Positions 25,934-34,724 are shown, numbered from the stretch's first letter. The stretch is DNA of 60,686 bases from Sulfurirhabdus autotrophica (GCF_004346685.1 NZ_SMCO01000019.1:1-60686); one strand, 5' to 3'. Numbers and translations: made by a program. Notes: generated by a model not told the origin, from the sequence alone.

Positions 25934-26084
25934 CTAGTAATCAGAATTGTTATAAAAGAAAAAAATCCCTCCCCAGTCCGGCGTGCCGGGCATTTTCACA
26001 CCTATTCTTATCAAAATCCTTTAATTTATTCTGTGCAGCATGAAAATAGCCTACGCTTAGGCTAGTCGCCAGTGGTGTAATTCT
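25934..26084. other. Spacer with small hairpin
   Basis: CCGGC-GT-GCCGG (25978-25989) forms a small stem followed by GCATTTTC, a weak terminator candidate. No gene is seen. Confidence 0.3.
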
Positions 26085-26085
26085 A

Positions 26086-27197
26086 TTTTGCGTTACAAAG
26101 TGCCATAATATTCCCACTCAATATAGTCGAGTTGTGCGATGGCAAGACCAGCGACGGGACATGAATTTATAGAGGCTGCGAAAGAACAGATCGCAGCGGC
26201 CAAGACAGCCGATGCATTGCGCGCTGCGCAAGCGCTACCCCTGCCGCTGGAGTTCGGACTGTCGCTGGAACAGCAGACAGCCACAGCCATTGGGCTATCC
26301 AAGAGCTGGGCGGGTAAACTGCGCAGGCGGTTTCAGCGCGCCGAGACAAGTGTTGAACAGGTCAAGACTAAAAAAGAACTGCGCAACCATGCACGGATGA
26401 CCTTGGATGAGGAGGAGAAATTTCTCGCGCCGTTCATTGATCAGGCCCAAAATGCAGGCATTATTATTGTGCCGCCTCTGAAGGTTGAGCTTGAGCGGCA
26501 CTTGGGTAGATCAATGACGCTCTCGACGGTTTATCGATTGCTCCACCGGCACGGATGGCGAACTCGCTCCCGACAAGCAGCACCCACGATCAGACCCAGT
26601 GGCTCAGCAGGAGTGGGGGAAAACTCCCCGAAGAAATCAAAGCGGCGCAATCCCGTTTCAAATACGTAGCACCCCTAATGCTGATGTTCCAGGACGAGGC
26701 CCGTTTTGGCCGGATCTCCGATACCCGTCACTGCTGGTGTCCCAAGCCCATGCGCCCCATGGCAAAAGCAATGGTCACCCAAGATACACCTATGCCTATG
26801 CCACCGTTTCGCCTCTCGATGGCACGCTCGATACTTTGTACTGCCTTGTGTGAACGGCTCGTGCATGGAGATATTCCTGCAAGAAGTGAGTGAGCGGCAT
26901 TCGCAGAAAAATATCTTGATGGTGCTTGACGGCGCAGGGTGGCACAAAAACCAGTCAGTCCCTTTGCCAAGCAACTTACAGCTCTTGTTCTTACCGCCGT
27001 ACTCGCCAGAACTCAATTCTGTTGAACATCTCTGGGATGACTTGCGTGAAAAGTCTTTCCACAATTGCGTGTTCGACAGCATTGGTGCGCTCGAAAGTCA
27101 TTTAGAGCATGTACTCGCTACATTTGAAAAAGATTTGCAGCGCGCTAAATCCATCACCTATTGGCCCTGGATCGTTAACGCATTATCTAACGCAAAT
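26086..27197 (+). mobile_element. IS630-family insertion sequence, about 1.1 kb
   Basis: The left end TTTTGCGTTACAAAGTGC (26086-26103) and the right end GCATTATCTAACGCAAAT (27180-27197) are inverted repeats with 9 consecutive matches and 14 of 18 overall. TA flanks both ends (26084-26085 and 27198-27199), the target duplication expected of IS630/Tc1-type elements. The length of 1112 bp is usual for the family. The transposase reading frame is broken. Confidence 0.75.
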
Positions 27198-27200
27198 TAA
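26139..27200 (+). pseudogene. IS630-family transposase with three frameshifts
   Basis: The N-terminal frame (26139 to about 26620) carries the helix-turn-helix part, ending in LSTVYRLLHRHGWRTRS. The reading then moves to another frame with LPEEIKAAQSRFKYV and LMFQDEARFGRISDTRHCW. Next comes a third frame with YTYAYATVSPLDGTLDTLY, and finally the first frame again with ILMVLDGAGWHKNQ and FLPPYSPELNSVEHLWD. These are the DDE catalytic blocks (QDE, LDGAGWH, PYSPELNSVE). Three shifts sum to zero. Either the element is decayed or the sequence has indel errors. The stop TAA uses the TA duplication outside the element. Confidence 0.75.
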
Positions 27201-27366
27201 AATAAAACAGGTGGCTGTTTTATTAGACTGAACGGACCTTCGTCGATAAGGCCATGACCGACCGAAAGGGGTCGAAAACAGGCGGATGCCTTCTGGGATT
27301 TTCTGATATCCAATCAGAGGCAATGATTCGGGAAAATCTCGTTACCCCCATATTTTGCACATAGCA

Positions 27367-28587
27367 TTAAAATGCTACTTCTGACACTAAGTTCAGCTTT
27401 TCTGCATTTGGAAAACCTTTTACCCGATAACGTACTGGATATCCTTCAACCTCCGACAAAAATTCATCACCGATTGATATCGCATCATTCCACGTCACAA
27501 TTTTGACCTTTTGTTCCTCAGCGGCGTCAGTAACTACGAATGCCACAAAATCAGTTCGCGGTAATAGCGTATCCACGTCTTTTGTCCAGGTGCAGAATGA
27601 GGAAAGCTTATTGTTTTCCTTTCCCCTAACCAGCGAGTATGTGGCAACAAAAATATCAACTCCCGTTGCCTCATGTATTTTCTCTAGGAGCTCTTTCTGA
27701 GAAACATAATCTTCTGCCGTATTGTGATACTTTAGCTCTTCAAGCTTGACCTTAACATCTTCGTTATTTGGTTGGTATTGGCTTATTTTCCCATCGCACA
27801 ATTGATACATGGCTGAAGATACAAACCGACCATCCTTCTCAATACTTTCAAATGCGTAGTCAACCATCCTCAATTGACCCGCTATATTCGACGAGGATGT
27901 CAATAAAATACATCCTCGTGAGGGAATCATAATAATCGGATCATTCTTCACGTTAGACCGATAGATGACATCTGAAAGCAGCACTCTTGATGTGTCGTAT
28001 GAATCATTCCATTGGCCAACTAATACACCGTTATCCAAATCACCAAAATTATCAACTGTTCGGTCACGAAGGTTAGATAACGCTATTTCTATGGCATCTT
28101 CTAATGAAATTCCCCAGTTCTGCAGTTCTGTATGGCCAATTGAAGTCATAGTGTGTTCCGTGTCATAGGCAAGCATAACAACGGCGTCATCACTAAAGGT
28201 CATAGAGGCATCAAAATTGGAAGTATTGCTCTCTTGATTATTCAGTCTATTCAGTAAGCGAACGTACTCCATCTGCCCCATTCCCTTTATGGTGGGCATA
28301 ATGTTCTTTTTTGCTTCTTCGAAGTTCGTCGGAAGGGTTGGGGAATTCAAACCGGACGTATATTTTATTAAAACAGTCTCCCGTTCAATCTTGGGAACTT
28401 TGCAATAATCTCTGTAGGCATTTCCAAGATTAAAGATTTGGTTTGTTCCATTATCCACAAGGAGGCGAAACTCCGCCGCTTCATATGTCATTGATTTACT
28501 GAAACCCTGTTTTTTGGCGTGTGCAATAAAGATTGCAGCAAACTTTTCTTGCGAAGGTTTTTTGCTAAAGAAGTCGAGTATTCCCAT
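27367..28587 (-). CDS. DUF1444-like protein of unknown function
   Basis: The protein has 406 residues with no signal peptide or membrane segment. The stretch ISLEDAIEIALSNLRDRT at about residues 160-177 and the following NDSYDTSRVLLSDV and DPIIMIPSRGCILLTSS resemble the DUF1444/YtpQ pattern (alternating strands and a DSYDxSR box). The function of this family is unknown. The gene stands alone in its orientation between an IS630 element and small plasmid genes, so it may be a passenger. I place it in the family from memory of motifs, with moderate certainty. Confidence 0.6.
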   Translation of the reverse strand: MGILDFFSKKPSQEKFAAIFIAHAKKQGFSKSMTYEAAEFRLLVDNGTNQIFNLGNAYRDYCKVPKIERETVLIKYTSGLNSPTLPTNFEEAKKNIMPTIKGMGQMEYVRLLNRLNNQESNTSNFDASMTFSDDAVVMLAYDTEHTMTSIGHTELQNWGISLEDAIEIALSNLRDRTVDNFGDLDNGVLVGQWNDSYDTSRVLLSDVIYRSNVKNDPIIMIPSRGCILLTSSSNIAGQLRMVDYAFESIEKDGRFVSSAMYQLCDGKISQYQPNNEDVKVKLEELKYHNTAEDYVSQKELLEKIHEATGVDIFVATYSLVRGKENNKLSSFCTWTKDVDTLLPRTDFVAFVVTDAAEEQKVKIVTWNDAISIGDEFLSEVEGYPVRYRVKGFPNAEKLNLVSEVAF

Positions 28588-28882
28588 TATTGTCCCAGTG
28601 ATAATAGTATTGTGGCTCTCAGAAGCACATTAATAATATACGAACCCATCGGTCAGGACTATTTAAAAAGAGGAAGCATATTGTTAATTATTAACAATAT
28701 TATTTTAAAGTAATATTGTTGTATATTGTATCCGCATACTTATCAACACTGCATATCAATAACGCCAGTGTGTAGTTGGTAGACGCTTTTTTCGCATATG
28801 CGAATATCTTGTATTGAATGTTTCGTGTTTATAAATTGTTTAATTCGTTATAATGAATCATGTGTTTCATTGATTAAACCTT
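28588..28882. promoter_or_regulatory. Divergent intergenic region with two perfect palindromes
   Basis: ATATTGTTAAT-T-ATTAACAATAT (28678-28700) has 11-bp arms with a single central base. TTCGCATATGCGAA (28791-28804) is a perfect 14-bp palindrome. Both lie between divergent genes and look like repressor operators. The stretch is otherwise AT-rich with no coding sequence. Confidence 0.5.
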
Positions 28883-29119
28883 ATGAAAATCAAACAAGCT
28901 AAAGAGTATTACTCACTTGGAATTCTTACCGGCTTTGATGCTGTGCGCGATCCGCTTAAACCAGGTAACTGGATGCTGGTTGTGATTGGTGAAGAAGGGC
29001 GTAGCTGGACATTGGCTACGGCCACGGGCGAGGTTAAAAGCTTTGCTAAGTTGGATACATTGGTTGGTGAAGTGGAAAGCATTGCTGGTCATATTGGTAG
29101 CTTGCATATATCTATCTGA
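28883..29119 (+). CDS. Small plasmid protein of unknown function
   Basis: The protein has 78 residues. The pattern TGFDAVRDPLKPGNWMLVV then GEEGRSW and a regular tail suggests a small beta-rich fold. I recall similar small proteins on plasmids, sometimes labelled as a replication protein, but the function is not established and I do not assert it. It is the first of several small genes reading in the same direction. The palindromes upstream suggest repression. Confidence 0.55.
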   Translation: MKIKQAKEYYSLGILTGFDAVRDPLKPGNWMLVVIGEEGRSWTLATATGEVKSFAKLDTLVGEVESIAGHIGSLHISI

Positions 29120-29128
29120 TTTTGAGTT

Positions 29129-29278
29129 GTGATAAACGTTAATTCTCTTTTGTGTCGCTTTGTTTTAGGTCATAAGTGGCGTTATCACAATACTTCTCCT
29201 GAAGCCGGGAAAGTCTTTGTTTGTAAGCGTTGCGGCATGATGATTGGTCAGAAAACCGGTTTTATGGGGAAAATCTGA
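29129..29278 (+). CDS. Very small zinc-ribbon-like protein (49 residues)
   Basis: A GTG start at 29129 opens a 49-codon frame with GHKWRYHN and VCKRCGMMIG. The CxxC and the GHKW stretch resemble small DUF1660-like phage and plasmid proteins. The stop lies at 29276-29278. The frame is too short for normal gene calling, so this is tentative. Confidence 0.4.
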   Translation: MINVNSLLCRFVLGHKWRYHNTSPEAGKVFVCKRCGMMIGQKTGFMGKI

Positions 29279-29279
29279 A

Positions 29280-29577
29280 TTGAAAGTTATCACTCTATCA
29301 ATCATGGTAGGCATATTTGTAACGCTTGTGCTGTTTGGTATCTCATACGTTGCCACTTCGTTTGGCTTCACCCAATTAGCACATGTGTTTTACTGGCAAG
29401 GCTGGGGATTACATTTTTTTAGTACCTTGCCATAACATCGGAACAATACAAAAACCATTTTGCGAAGGCACCCCGTGGGATGTTGTCGAATTTTTTGCAG
29501 GCGTTCCGCTCGGTTTTGTTCTTTACTCTACGGCAACTTATTTCACCTTCTTCAAGGCGTGTAGGTCCGTTGATTAA
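29280..29577 (+). pseudogene. Frameshifted small membrane protein
   Basis: The frame from TTG 29280 encodes LKVITLSIMVGIFVTLVLFG and continues to YWQGWGLHFFSTLP, then stops. A second frame, entered in a run of seven T's (29414-29420), gives LVPCHNIGTIQKPFCEGTPW and VEFFAGVPLGFVLYSTATYF. Removing one T joins the two frames smoothly. So this is a protein of about 98 residues with two hydrophobic segments, interrupted by one extra base. Slippage, sequencing error or recent decay are all possible. Confidence 0.55.
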
Positions 29578-29594
29578 TTGTTAGGAGGCTCCGA

Positions 29595-30053
29595 ATGCAT
29601 GAACCCCATTTTTTTATCGCACTTACACTTGCAGGGGTTGGAATGGCGATAATGGCGCAAGCTAAAACTCTTGCTGCTGAAACCGTCTTGGAGTGCCCCA
29701 CTGTAATGGAACACACGGTAGACAAGACAAAATACGCAGGTTGGTTGATATATAGCAACATGCCAGTTCGACTCACTGGAGCAGATATTCAATATATTGT
29801 AGACCAGCAATACGAAGCAACGCTTGAACCAGATCTGGTCAACCGTTGGAATGACGACAACCTTTCAACAGCACAAGTCTTTCAACTTACGAAGCACAAA
29901 GACGCTAAAGACTTGTCGTTAGTGTGCCACTACGGAGTTCACGCGCAGCTATCAAGGCCAATTCCAATGAAAATCCGCGAATGCACCATTGTTCACCACG
30001 GACGTTTCAAGGAAACGGAAGTTGAGGGCGAGTTCAAGGTGTTCTGCAAATGA
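29595..30053 (+). CDS. Exported protein of unknown function (possibly STY0301-like)
   Basis: The protein has 152 residues. A hydrophobic N-terminus ending at about AQAKTLAAE (residues 21-29) suggests a signal peptide. It has three Cys, at VLECPTVM (about residue 34), LVCHYG and IRECTIV. The motif LVCHYG and the paired Cys suggest a disulfide in the periplasm. Similarity to STY0301-type exported proteins is from memory and weak. It lies in a row of small same-direction genes, and a stop-to-start gap of 17 bp with GGAG before the start supports it. Confidence 0.6.
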   Translation: MHEPHFFIALTLAGVGMAIMAQAKTLAAETVLECPTVMEHTVDKTKYAGWLIYSNMPVRLTGADIQYIVDQQYEATLEPDLVNRWNDDNLSTAQVFQLTKHKDAKDLSLVCHYGVHAQLSRPIPMKIRECTIVHHGRFKETEVEGEFKVFCK

Positions 30054-30577
30054 CGACTTCTAACCCTTTCATCGAGTGAAAAGTCAAAGGGCTGCACCCG
30101 TCACTTGCCCTCTCTTGTCGAACGTTGCGCAATTTAAATCCACCTAAAACCCACTTTATTGATACCCCACCGGGCGCAAGCCACGCGCCAGCATAACCCC
30201 GCTGTCACGCAGCTTGCGTGTTTTACCGCTGAGGTGTGATGAATACTGTGCGCCCGGCGCACACATCATGCCAGGTTAAAACATTCTGTCATGCCGTGTG
30301 CTGTTATCCGTTCGCACCTAAAGAACCGACGCACTTCATAAGCTAATACACCCCGTTTAAATCCCCCCACAAGCCCCCGATCCCCTGCGAGGGGGACTTG
30401 TGGGGGGATAACAACAAACGGGCTGAAATGCACGTTATTTTCATGCTTATTACCCCACCCACTTCCAACCTTCGCCCGTGAGGGCAAAGGCTTTCCCCAC
30501 TTTCCGTTCGCCCCAGGGCGAAGACGAGGAAGGTTCAAGCAGAAGGATTTTTTTTAAACAACTGCGAGGGCTACAAA
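30054..30577. other. Leader region before ardC with strong hairpins
   Basis: No gene is supported in these 524 bp. ATCCCCCCACAAGCCCCC (30361-30378) pairs with the 19-base complement at 30391-30409, with one bulged A. Another dyad involves AACCTTCGCCC (30468) and GGGCGAAG (30517). These may be terminators, attenuators or leader structures of the antirestriction gene, which often sits in a region entered early in conjugation. Confidence 0.45.
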
Positions 30578-31450
30578 ATGAAAACAGATATTTACCAGCA
30601 AGTAACAGATGCGATTATTGCCAATATTGAAGCAGGTCAACTGGATAAAGGGATTAACTGGGCAAAGGAAACCGCAACAGGTATGCCGATTAATTATAAA
30701 ACCAAGGCGAGTTATAACGGTATCAATGTGCTTTTGCTTTGGAATGCTGCGCGTGAAGCAGGATTTAGCAATAACCAATGGTTAACCTTTAAACAAGCCG
30801 CAGAGCTGGGCGGCAGTGTTAAAAAAGGGGAGAAAGGGCAACTTTGCGTATTCTTTAAAATGCTGGATATTAAGGACAAGATCAGCGACGAGAAAAAGGC
30901 TGTTCCAATGGCTTCCCCTTTCTGGTTGTTTAATCTTGATCAAATTGAAGGTATAGAAACAGGGATAGAAGTTGCACTCCGCAGCGATTTTCAGCAGATC
31001 GAGAGCGCAGAACATATATTAAAAGCTTCTCAGGCCATCATTAGGGAAGAAGGGCAACGAGCCTTTTACCACACGGCCACCGATGAAATTTATCTTCCAG
31101 AACGTACCCGATTTTCTGATGTAAAAGAATTTTACAGTGTTGCACTGCATGAATTAACCCATTGGACAGGCGCTAAAACCCGTTTAGATCGTGATTTCGC
31201 GGGCCGATTTGGTTCAGAAGCTTACGCTTTTGAAGAACTGATTGCAGAGCTTGGCAGCGCTTTTCTCAATGCAGAACTAGGGTTTACTGCAACAATGATT
31301 CCCAATCATGCTCAATATATTAACAATTGGCTGACAGTCTTGAAAAATGACAAGCGCGCTATTTTTACGGCTGCAAGTCAGGCAGGAAAAGCCCACAGTT
31401 TTATTATGAATCTGGTTGCCGTAGCGGAGGCAAAACAAAAAGCCGCTTGA
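30578..31450 (+). CDS. ardC: ArdC-family antirestriction protein
   Basis: The protein has 290 residues. The N-terminal half (about 1-120) is the ArdC single-stranded DNA binding domain (DIYQQVTDAIIANIEAGQ, YNGINVLLLW). The C-terminal half is a zincin-like metallopeptidase with HELTHWTG at 191-198 and the downstream EELIAELG stretch (219-226) supplying a further ligand. Known ArdC proteins bind single-stranded DNA and protect entering DNA from restriction during conjugation, here relevant because the window also carries a type III R-M system. GAGGG precedes the ATG. Confidence 0.88.
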   Translation: MKTDIYQQVTDAIIANIEAGQLDKGINWAKETATGMPINYKTKASYNGINVLLLWNAAREAGFSNNQWLTFKQAAELGGSVKKGEKGQLCVFFKMLDIKDKISDEKKAVPMASPFWLFNLDQIEGIETGIEVALRSDFQQIESAEHILKASQAIIREEGQRAFYHTATDEIYLPERTRFSDVKEFYSVALHELTHWTGAKTRLDRDFAGRFGSEAYAFEELIAELGSAFLNAELGFTATMIPNHAQYINNWLTVLKNDKRAIFTAASQAGKAHSFIMNLVAVAEAKQKAA

Positions 31451-31470
31451 AATAAACAACAATAATCCCA

Positions 31471-31495
31471 CTTTATGCGCCAATGGCGCATAAAG
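31471..31495. terminator. Perfect 25-bp palindrome after ardC
   Basis: CTTTATGCGCCA (31471-31482) and TGGCGCATAAAG (31484-31495) pair perfectly around one base. A terminator without a T tract, or an operator, would fit. Confidence 0.4.
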
Positions 31496-31701
31496 GGAAT
31501 TGTTCTGATGCTGGCTAATATTAATTTCAGGAAGCAGTGTCGAGGAAAAGCAAAGTTGTGAAAATTGACTATGTTTAATAAGATTAATTCGTAAAAAATA
31601 TGATTAACCGTACCAATAGTAGGTTTTATAGCGGGTGAATTGACGCTTGCACACGTTAGCGAAATAACTAATGCTGAGTTAATGAAAACCAAGGAGCTCA
31701 T

Positions 31702-31905
31702 ATGAATATGACTATTCAACAAGTTGAAGCGGCATTAAATCGCTGTAGTGCCATGCACCCACCCATTAATCACCAGATACAGAAAGAACCGCGATTGCTT
31801 TGTGATGTATGGGGGCAGATGATTTACGAACAGGCAAAGACTATTGATCTGGATGAACTGGATTTGATTCACAGGGAAGTATTAATGGAATGGAGTGCCT
31901 TTTAA
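31702..31905 (+). CDS. Small protein of unknown function before the partition operon
   Basis: The protein has 67 residues with no recognised motif. It is short, charged and helical-looking. AAGGAG lies just before the ATG. It ends 46 bp before the ParA-like gene and shares its direction, so it may belong to the partition operon. Confidence 0.5.
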   Translation: MNMTIQQVEAALNRCSAMHPPINHQIQKEPRLLCDVWGQMIYEQAKTIDLDELDLIHREVLMEWSAF

Positions 31906-31951
31906 AATAAGTCATTCCCCGTTGTGGTTTGGCTTAAATATTGGAGACTAC

Positions 31952-32695
31952 ATGAAAACAGTTGTTATATCGAATCAGAAAGGCGGTGTGGGAAAAACCG
32001 CGATTTCCGTTCACCAGGCCCACTATTTAGAAGAGCAGGGTAAATCTGTTCTATTGTTAGATCTTGATCCACAAGCTAACGCCAGTAAAACTTTAGCCGC
32101 TTACAAATCAGGTGTATTGGCAAGCGCACTTTTCGACGGAACCTTGACAGCAATAGAAAACAAAGGGGGTATTACGGTTGTAGAGGCAGACAATGCTTTG
32201 ATGAATATAGAACGCGCTGAACCGAAGCTGATCATTCCGGCATTTAAAAAAACACTGGATGCAGTGAGCGCGGATTTTGATTATTGTGTCATAGATACGC
32301 CACCGCAATTTGGCATGCGATTGAGCTGCGCTTTGATTGCAGCTGATTATGTTTTGAGTCCCATTGAACTGGATGAATATGCGATTGATGGCATCGTAAA
32401 AATGCTTCAAACCATTTTCGGTATTAAACAAAAATACAATCCTGAACTGACTTTCTTGGGCATCTTGCCCAACAGATTGAATGCCCATTCGGTTGCGCAA
32501 AAAGCGGCGCTTGAAGGATTGTTGGCGCAATATGCTCAATATATGATTCCTGCCAAGATAGGCAATCGATCCAGTATTCCCGAAGCATTGAGAGCGGGTG
32601 TTCCTGTGTGGAAACTTAAGAAAAGTTCAGCAAAAGAAGCGGGTATCGAAATGCTCAAAGCTTTCAAAATTATTCAAGAGAGGATGGGAATATGA
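31952..32695 (+). CDS. incC: ParA/IncC-like partition ATPase
   Basis: The protein has 247 residues when started at 31952 (GGAG 9 bases upstream). An upstream in-frame ATG at 31895 has no such site. The deviant Walker A KGGVGKT is at residues 10-16; LLLDLDPQAN follows at about 38-47. ParA proteins of this kind pair with KorB-like ParB proteins on IncP-type plasmids. The next gene overlaps by 4 bp and is a KorB-like ParB. This is the second ParA locus in the window and resembles the first only at the motif level. Confidence 0.88.
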   Translation: MKTVVISNQKGGVGKTAISVHQAHYLEEQGKSVLLLDLDPQANASKTLAAYKSGVLASALFDGTLTAIENKGGITVVEADNALMNIERAEPKLIIPAFKKTLDAVSADFDYCVIDTPPQFGMRLSCALIAADYVLSPIELDEYAIDGIVKMLQTIFGIKQKYNPELTFLGILPNRLNAHSVAQKAALEGLLAQYAQYMIPAKIGNRSSIPEALRAGVPVWKLKKSSAKEAGIEMLKAFKIIQERMGI

Positions 32696-33645
32696 AGAAT
32701 CCCGTAAGAGGCATTGATTTGTCGGGTTTAGATGACTTTGATGTAAATTCGTTGATGACGTCAGGAAAACCCGAACACAAAGAATCATTGGGTAAACCCC
32801 TGGAAATAGTACTTGACGCAATTATTGAAGATCCTGCACAACCACGAACAGAGAATAATCCTGGTTTTTCAGAAGAGAGCTTGAAAGAATTGGCGGCAAG
32901 TATCGCGCAGAGCAAAGGGGTTAAGGTGCCCATTTCTGTTAGACCAGTTAATGCTGAGGGTCAGTATGTCATCAATCATGGGGCCCGACGATTTCGTGCT
33001 TCAAAGCTTGCCAATATGCCAACCATTAAGGCTTTTATCGATGATACACACGATGATTATGATCAAGCCATTGAAAATATTCAGCGCGAAAACTTTACAC
33101 CAATGGAAATTGCACTGTTTATAGCCAAGCGTGAGAGGCTTAACGATAGTCGTGTTGTGATAGCAGGTCGCCTGGGTAAATCAAAAGGATTTGTAACGCA
33201 GCACGCCGCCTTGTTAACATTGCCTGATGTAATGCGTTCAATTTACGATAAGGGGGCATGTCGTGATGTACTGGCACTTTACGAGTTAAATAATTTACAC
33301 AAAAAAATGCCGGAAACTGTTTTGGATTTTCTGGAGAATAATACTGACATTTCTAGAGTTGCAGTTGAAGCATTAAAAAAAGCAATTAAAGAAACGAACT
33401 TATCAAATAACGAACAAAAACTCCCTGAAGTTGTAAAGTCAGCCAATACTGAAAAGCCGTCAATTAGTAAAACCGATAAAGCTGATAAATTGACAATAAT
33501 GGTCATGTGGAAAAATCAACTTTATGTTTTACGTAATGATATTAAGCCAACGATGAATAGTTTGGGGTGGATTGAAAAACCGGGTGCAGGTAAGAAAATT
33601 GAAGTATCCCTTTCGGATTTGCAAATTGATTCTATTATTGAATGA
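32692..33645 (+). CDS. korB: KorB/ParB-family partition and repressor protein
   Basis: The protein has 317 residues. The ParB N-terminal box (INHGARRFRASKLANMPTIK, about residues 85-105), the conserved EN(I)QRENFTP and the helix-turn-helix SRVVIAGRLGKSKGFVTQH (about 145-165) are clear. KorB proteins are CTP-dependent clamps that bind operator/centromere sites and also repress backbone operons. It starts inside the ParA gene (ATGA overlap). A 47-codon gene overlaps its own stop. Confidence 0.85.
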   Translation: MKNPVRGIDLSGLDDFDVNSLMTSGKPEHKESLGKPLEIVLDAIIEDPAQPRTENNPGFSEESLKELAASIAQSKGVKVPISVRPVNAEGQYVINHGARRFRASKLANMPTIKAFIDDTHDDYDQAIENIQRENFTPMEIALFIAKRERLNDSRVVIAGRLGKSKGFVTQHAALLTLPDVMRSIYDKGACRDVLALYELNNLHKKMPETVLDFLENNTDISRVAVEALKKAIKETNLSNNEQKLPEVVKSANTEKPSISKTDKADKLTIMVMWKNQLYVLRNDIKPTMNSLGWIEKPGAGKKIEVSLSDLQIDSIIE

Positions 33646-33785
33646 AATGTCCAATGGAACAATCCTATTTGGCAGTACGCACTGCAATGTGTGAAAAGCC
33701 AGGGGCTCCCGACTGGTTACGTGATGTGTTAATTTCGATGGAAAAACGTGACCCGATTGATGCCTTAAAGATGCTGAAACATTAG
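33642..33785 (+). CDS. Very small protein after korB (47 residues)
   Basis: The ATG at 33642 overlaps the korB stop (ATGA), which suggests translational coupling. The 47-residue product is acidic and basic mixed, with PGAPDWLRDVL near the middle, and has no recognised family. Its small size makes it uncertain, but tight overlap and direction support it. Confidence 0.45.
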   Translation: MKCPMEQSYLAVRTAMCEKPGAPDWLRDVLISMEKRDPIDALKMLKH

Positions 33786-33849
33786 CCTTATTGTCATTGT
33801 TGCGAGCCGTTTGGGTGTTTAGTACATCAATATCACTTCGAGTAGGCTG

Positions 33850-34206
33850 ATGAAAAACCATCTTAGACTAGTTTCAAGCAATGATGAAACTTTGAATGAA
33901 CCAAAAACTAAATCGTTCGGTTTGATTTTTAAAAGTCTTATTTTGGTTGTCTTCAGTGTTATTCCAATTATTCGTTACACCCTCTTTTTGATTCTGGTGT
34001 TTTTAAGGATTCCCGTTAACTTCATTAGCCATTTGGTTGTTGGGCCCTTAATCTTTGGGGCTATTGCCTGGGGTTTTATTGCTGGGTGGACTAGCACAGC
34101 TGCTGTAGCATTAGGCGGTGCCGCATTCATTTGTTTTGCCATTGGCTTTGCTTTTGATTCTATCGTTCTGCTTTTAGCTCCTGAAGGCTATTTTCTAGAA
34201 ATGTAA
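33850..34206 (+). CDS. KleE-like membrane protein
   Basis: The protein has 118 residues with hydrophobic segments at about 25-50, 62-85 and 90-105. The ending IVLLLAPEGYFLEM resembles the end of IncP KleE, and the arrangement YTLFLILVFLRIPVNFI then VVGPLIFGAIAWGF matches the KleE membrane region. KleE is a stable-inheritance protein of IncP plasmids of unclear biochemical role. Its place after KorB supports a backbone function. Confidence 0.6.
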   Translation: MKNHLRLVSSNDETLNEPKTKSFGLIFKSLILVVFSVIPIIRYTLFLILVFLRIPVNFISHLVVGPLIFGAIAWGFIAGWTSTAAVALGGAAFICFAIGFAFDSIVLLLAPEGYFLEM

Positions 34207-34252
34207 TCATTTTCAGTATTCAGTTTTAGCCGAATATGCCGATTATTAAAAC

Positions 34253-34459
34253 ATGTTTCCAGCCCCTAAAATTAATCACTTAAATACACGTGACCGCTGG
34301 TTGTTGTATTTTGTCCTTACATCCCTGCCGGGGTTGAATATATTTATTTGGTTTGGATTCACCGCTGCTGTTGTTTTTGAATTACTTATGTGGATACCGC
34401 AACAAAGATTGTTTGATGTACTCGAACTGTCAAAAACCCTCCCGTTTTATACAAAATAA
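34253..34459 (+). CDS. Small membrane protein of unknown function
   Basis: The protein has 68 residues with one or two hydrophobic segments (WLLYFVLTSLPGLNIFIWFG, then AAVVFELLMWI). No family is recognised. It follows the KleE-like gene in the same direction before the oriT region. Confidence 0.45.
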   Translation: MFPAPKINHLNTRDRWLLYFVLTSLPGLNIFIWFGFTAAVVFELLMWIPQQRLFDVLELSKTLPFYTK

Positions 34460-34627
34460 CAAGGTTTTCTTCGATTGAGCGTAGGCTTTAGCCGAAGCTA
34501 TAGACCAGACCACATACCTGATTTATTGCCCACTTGTTTCAACTCACATTATGTTTTGCAATTTCATTTACCCCTTACAGACGAATTTTGTTTTTGAATT
34601 GTGGTGGGGTTAAAAAATGGACAAATA

Positions 34628-34717
34628 GTTTAACGGTTAAACAAATTGGAGGTGTATAATTCTATGGCAGGATAGCGTTACCGCGCGAATGTATCGTAAA
34701 TAGTTTAACTGTTAAAC
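34628..34717. promoter_or_regulatory. oriT: oriT region with twin operators and IncP-like nic core
   Basis: Two 15-bp palindromes, GTTTAACGGTTAAAC (34628-34642) and GTTTAACTGTTAAAC (34703-34717), lie 75 bp apart. Between them, on the minus strand, is TATCCTG/CC (complement of 34666-34674), the conserved IncP/MOBP nic core; the nick would fall between 34668 and 34667. The relaxase operon starts at 34725. The twin sites resemble KorA-type operators and are probably repressor sites. Confidence 0.7.
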
Positions 34718-34724
34718 TTTATCT

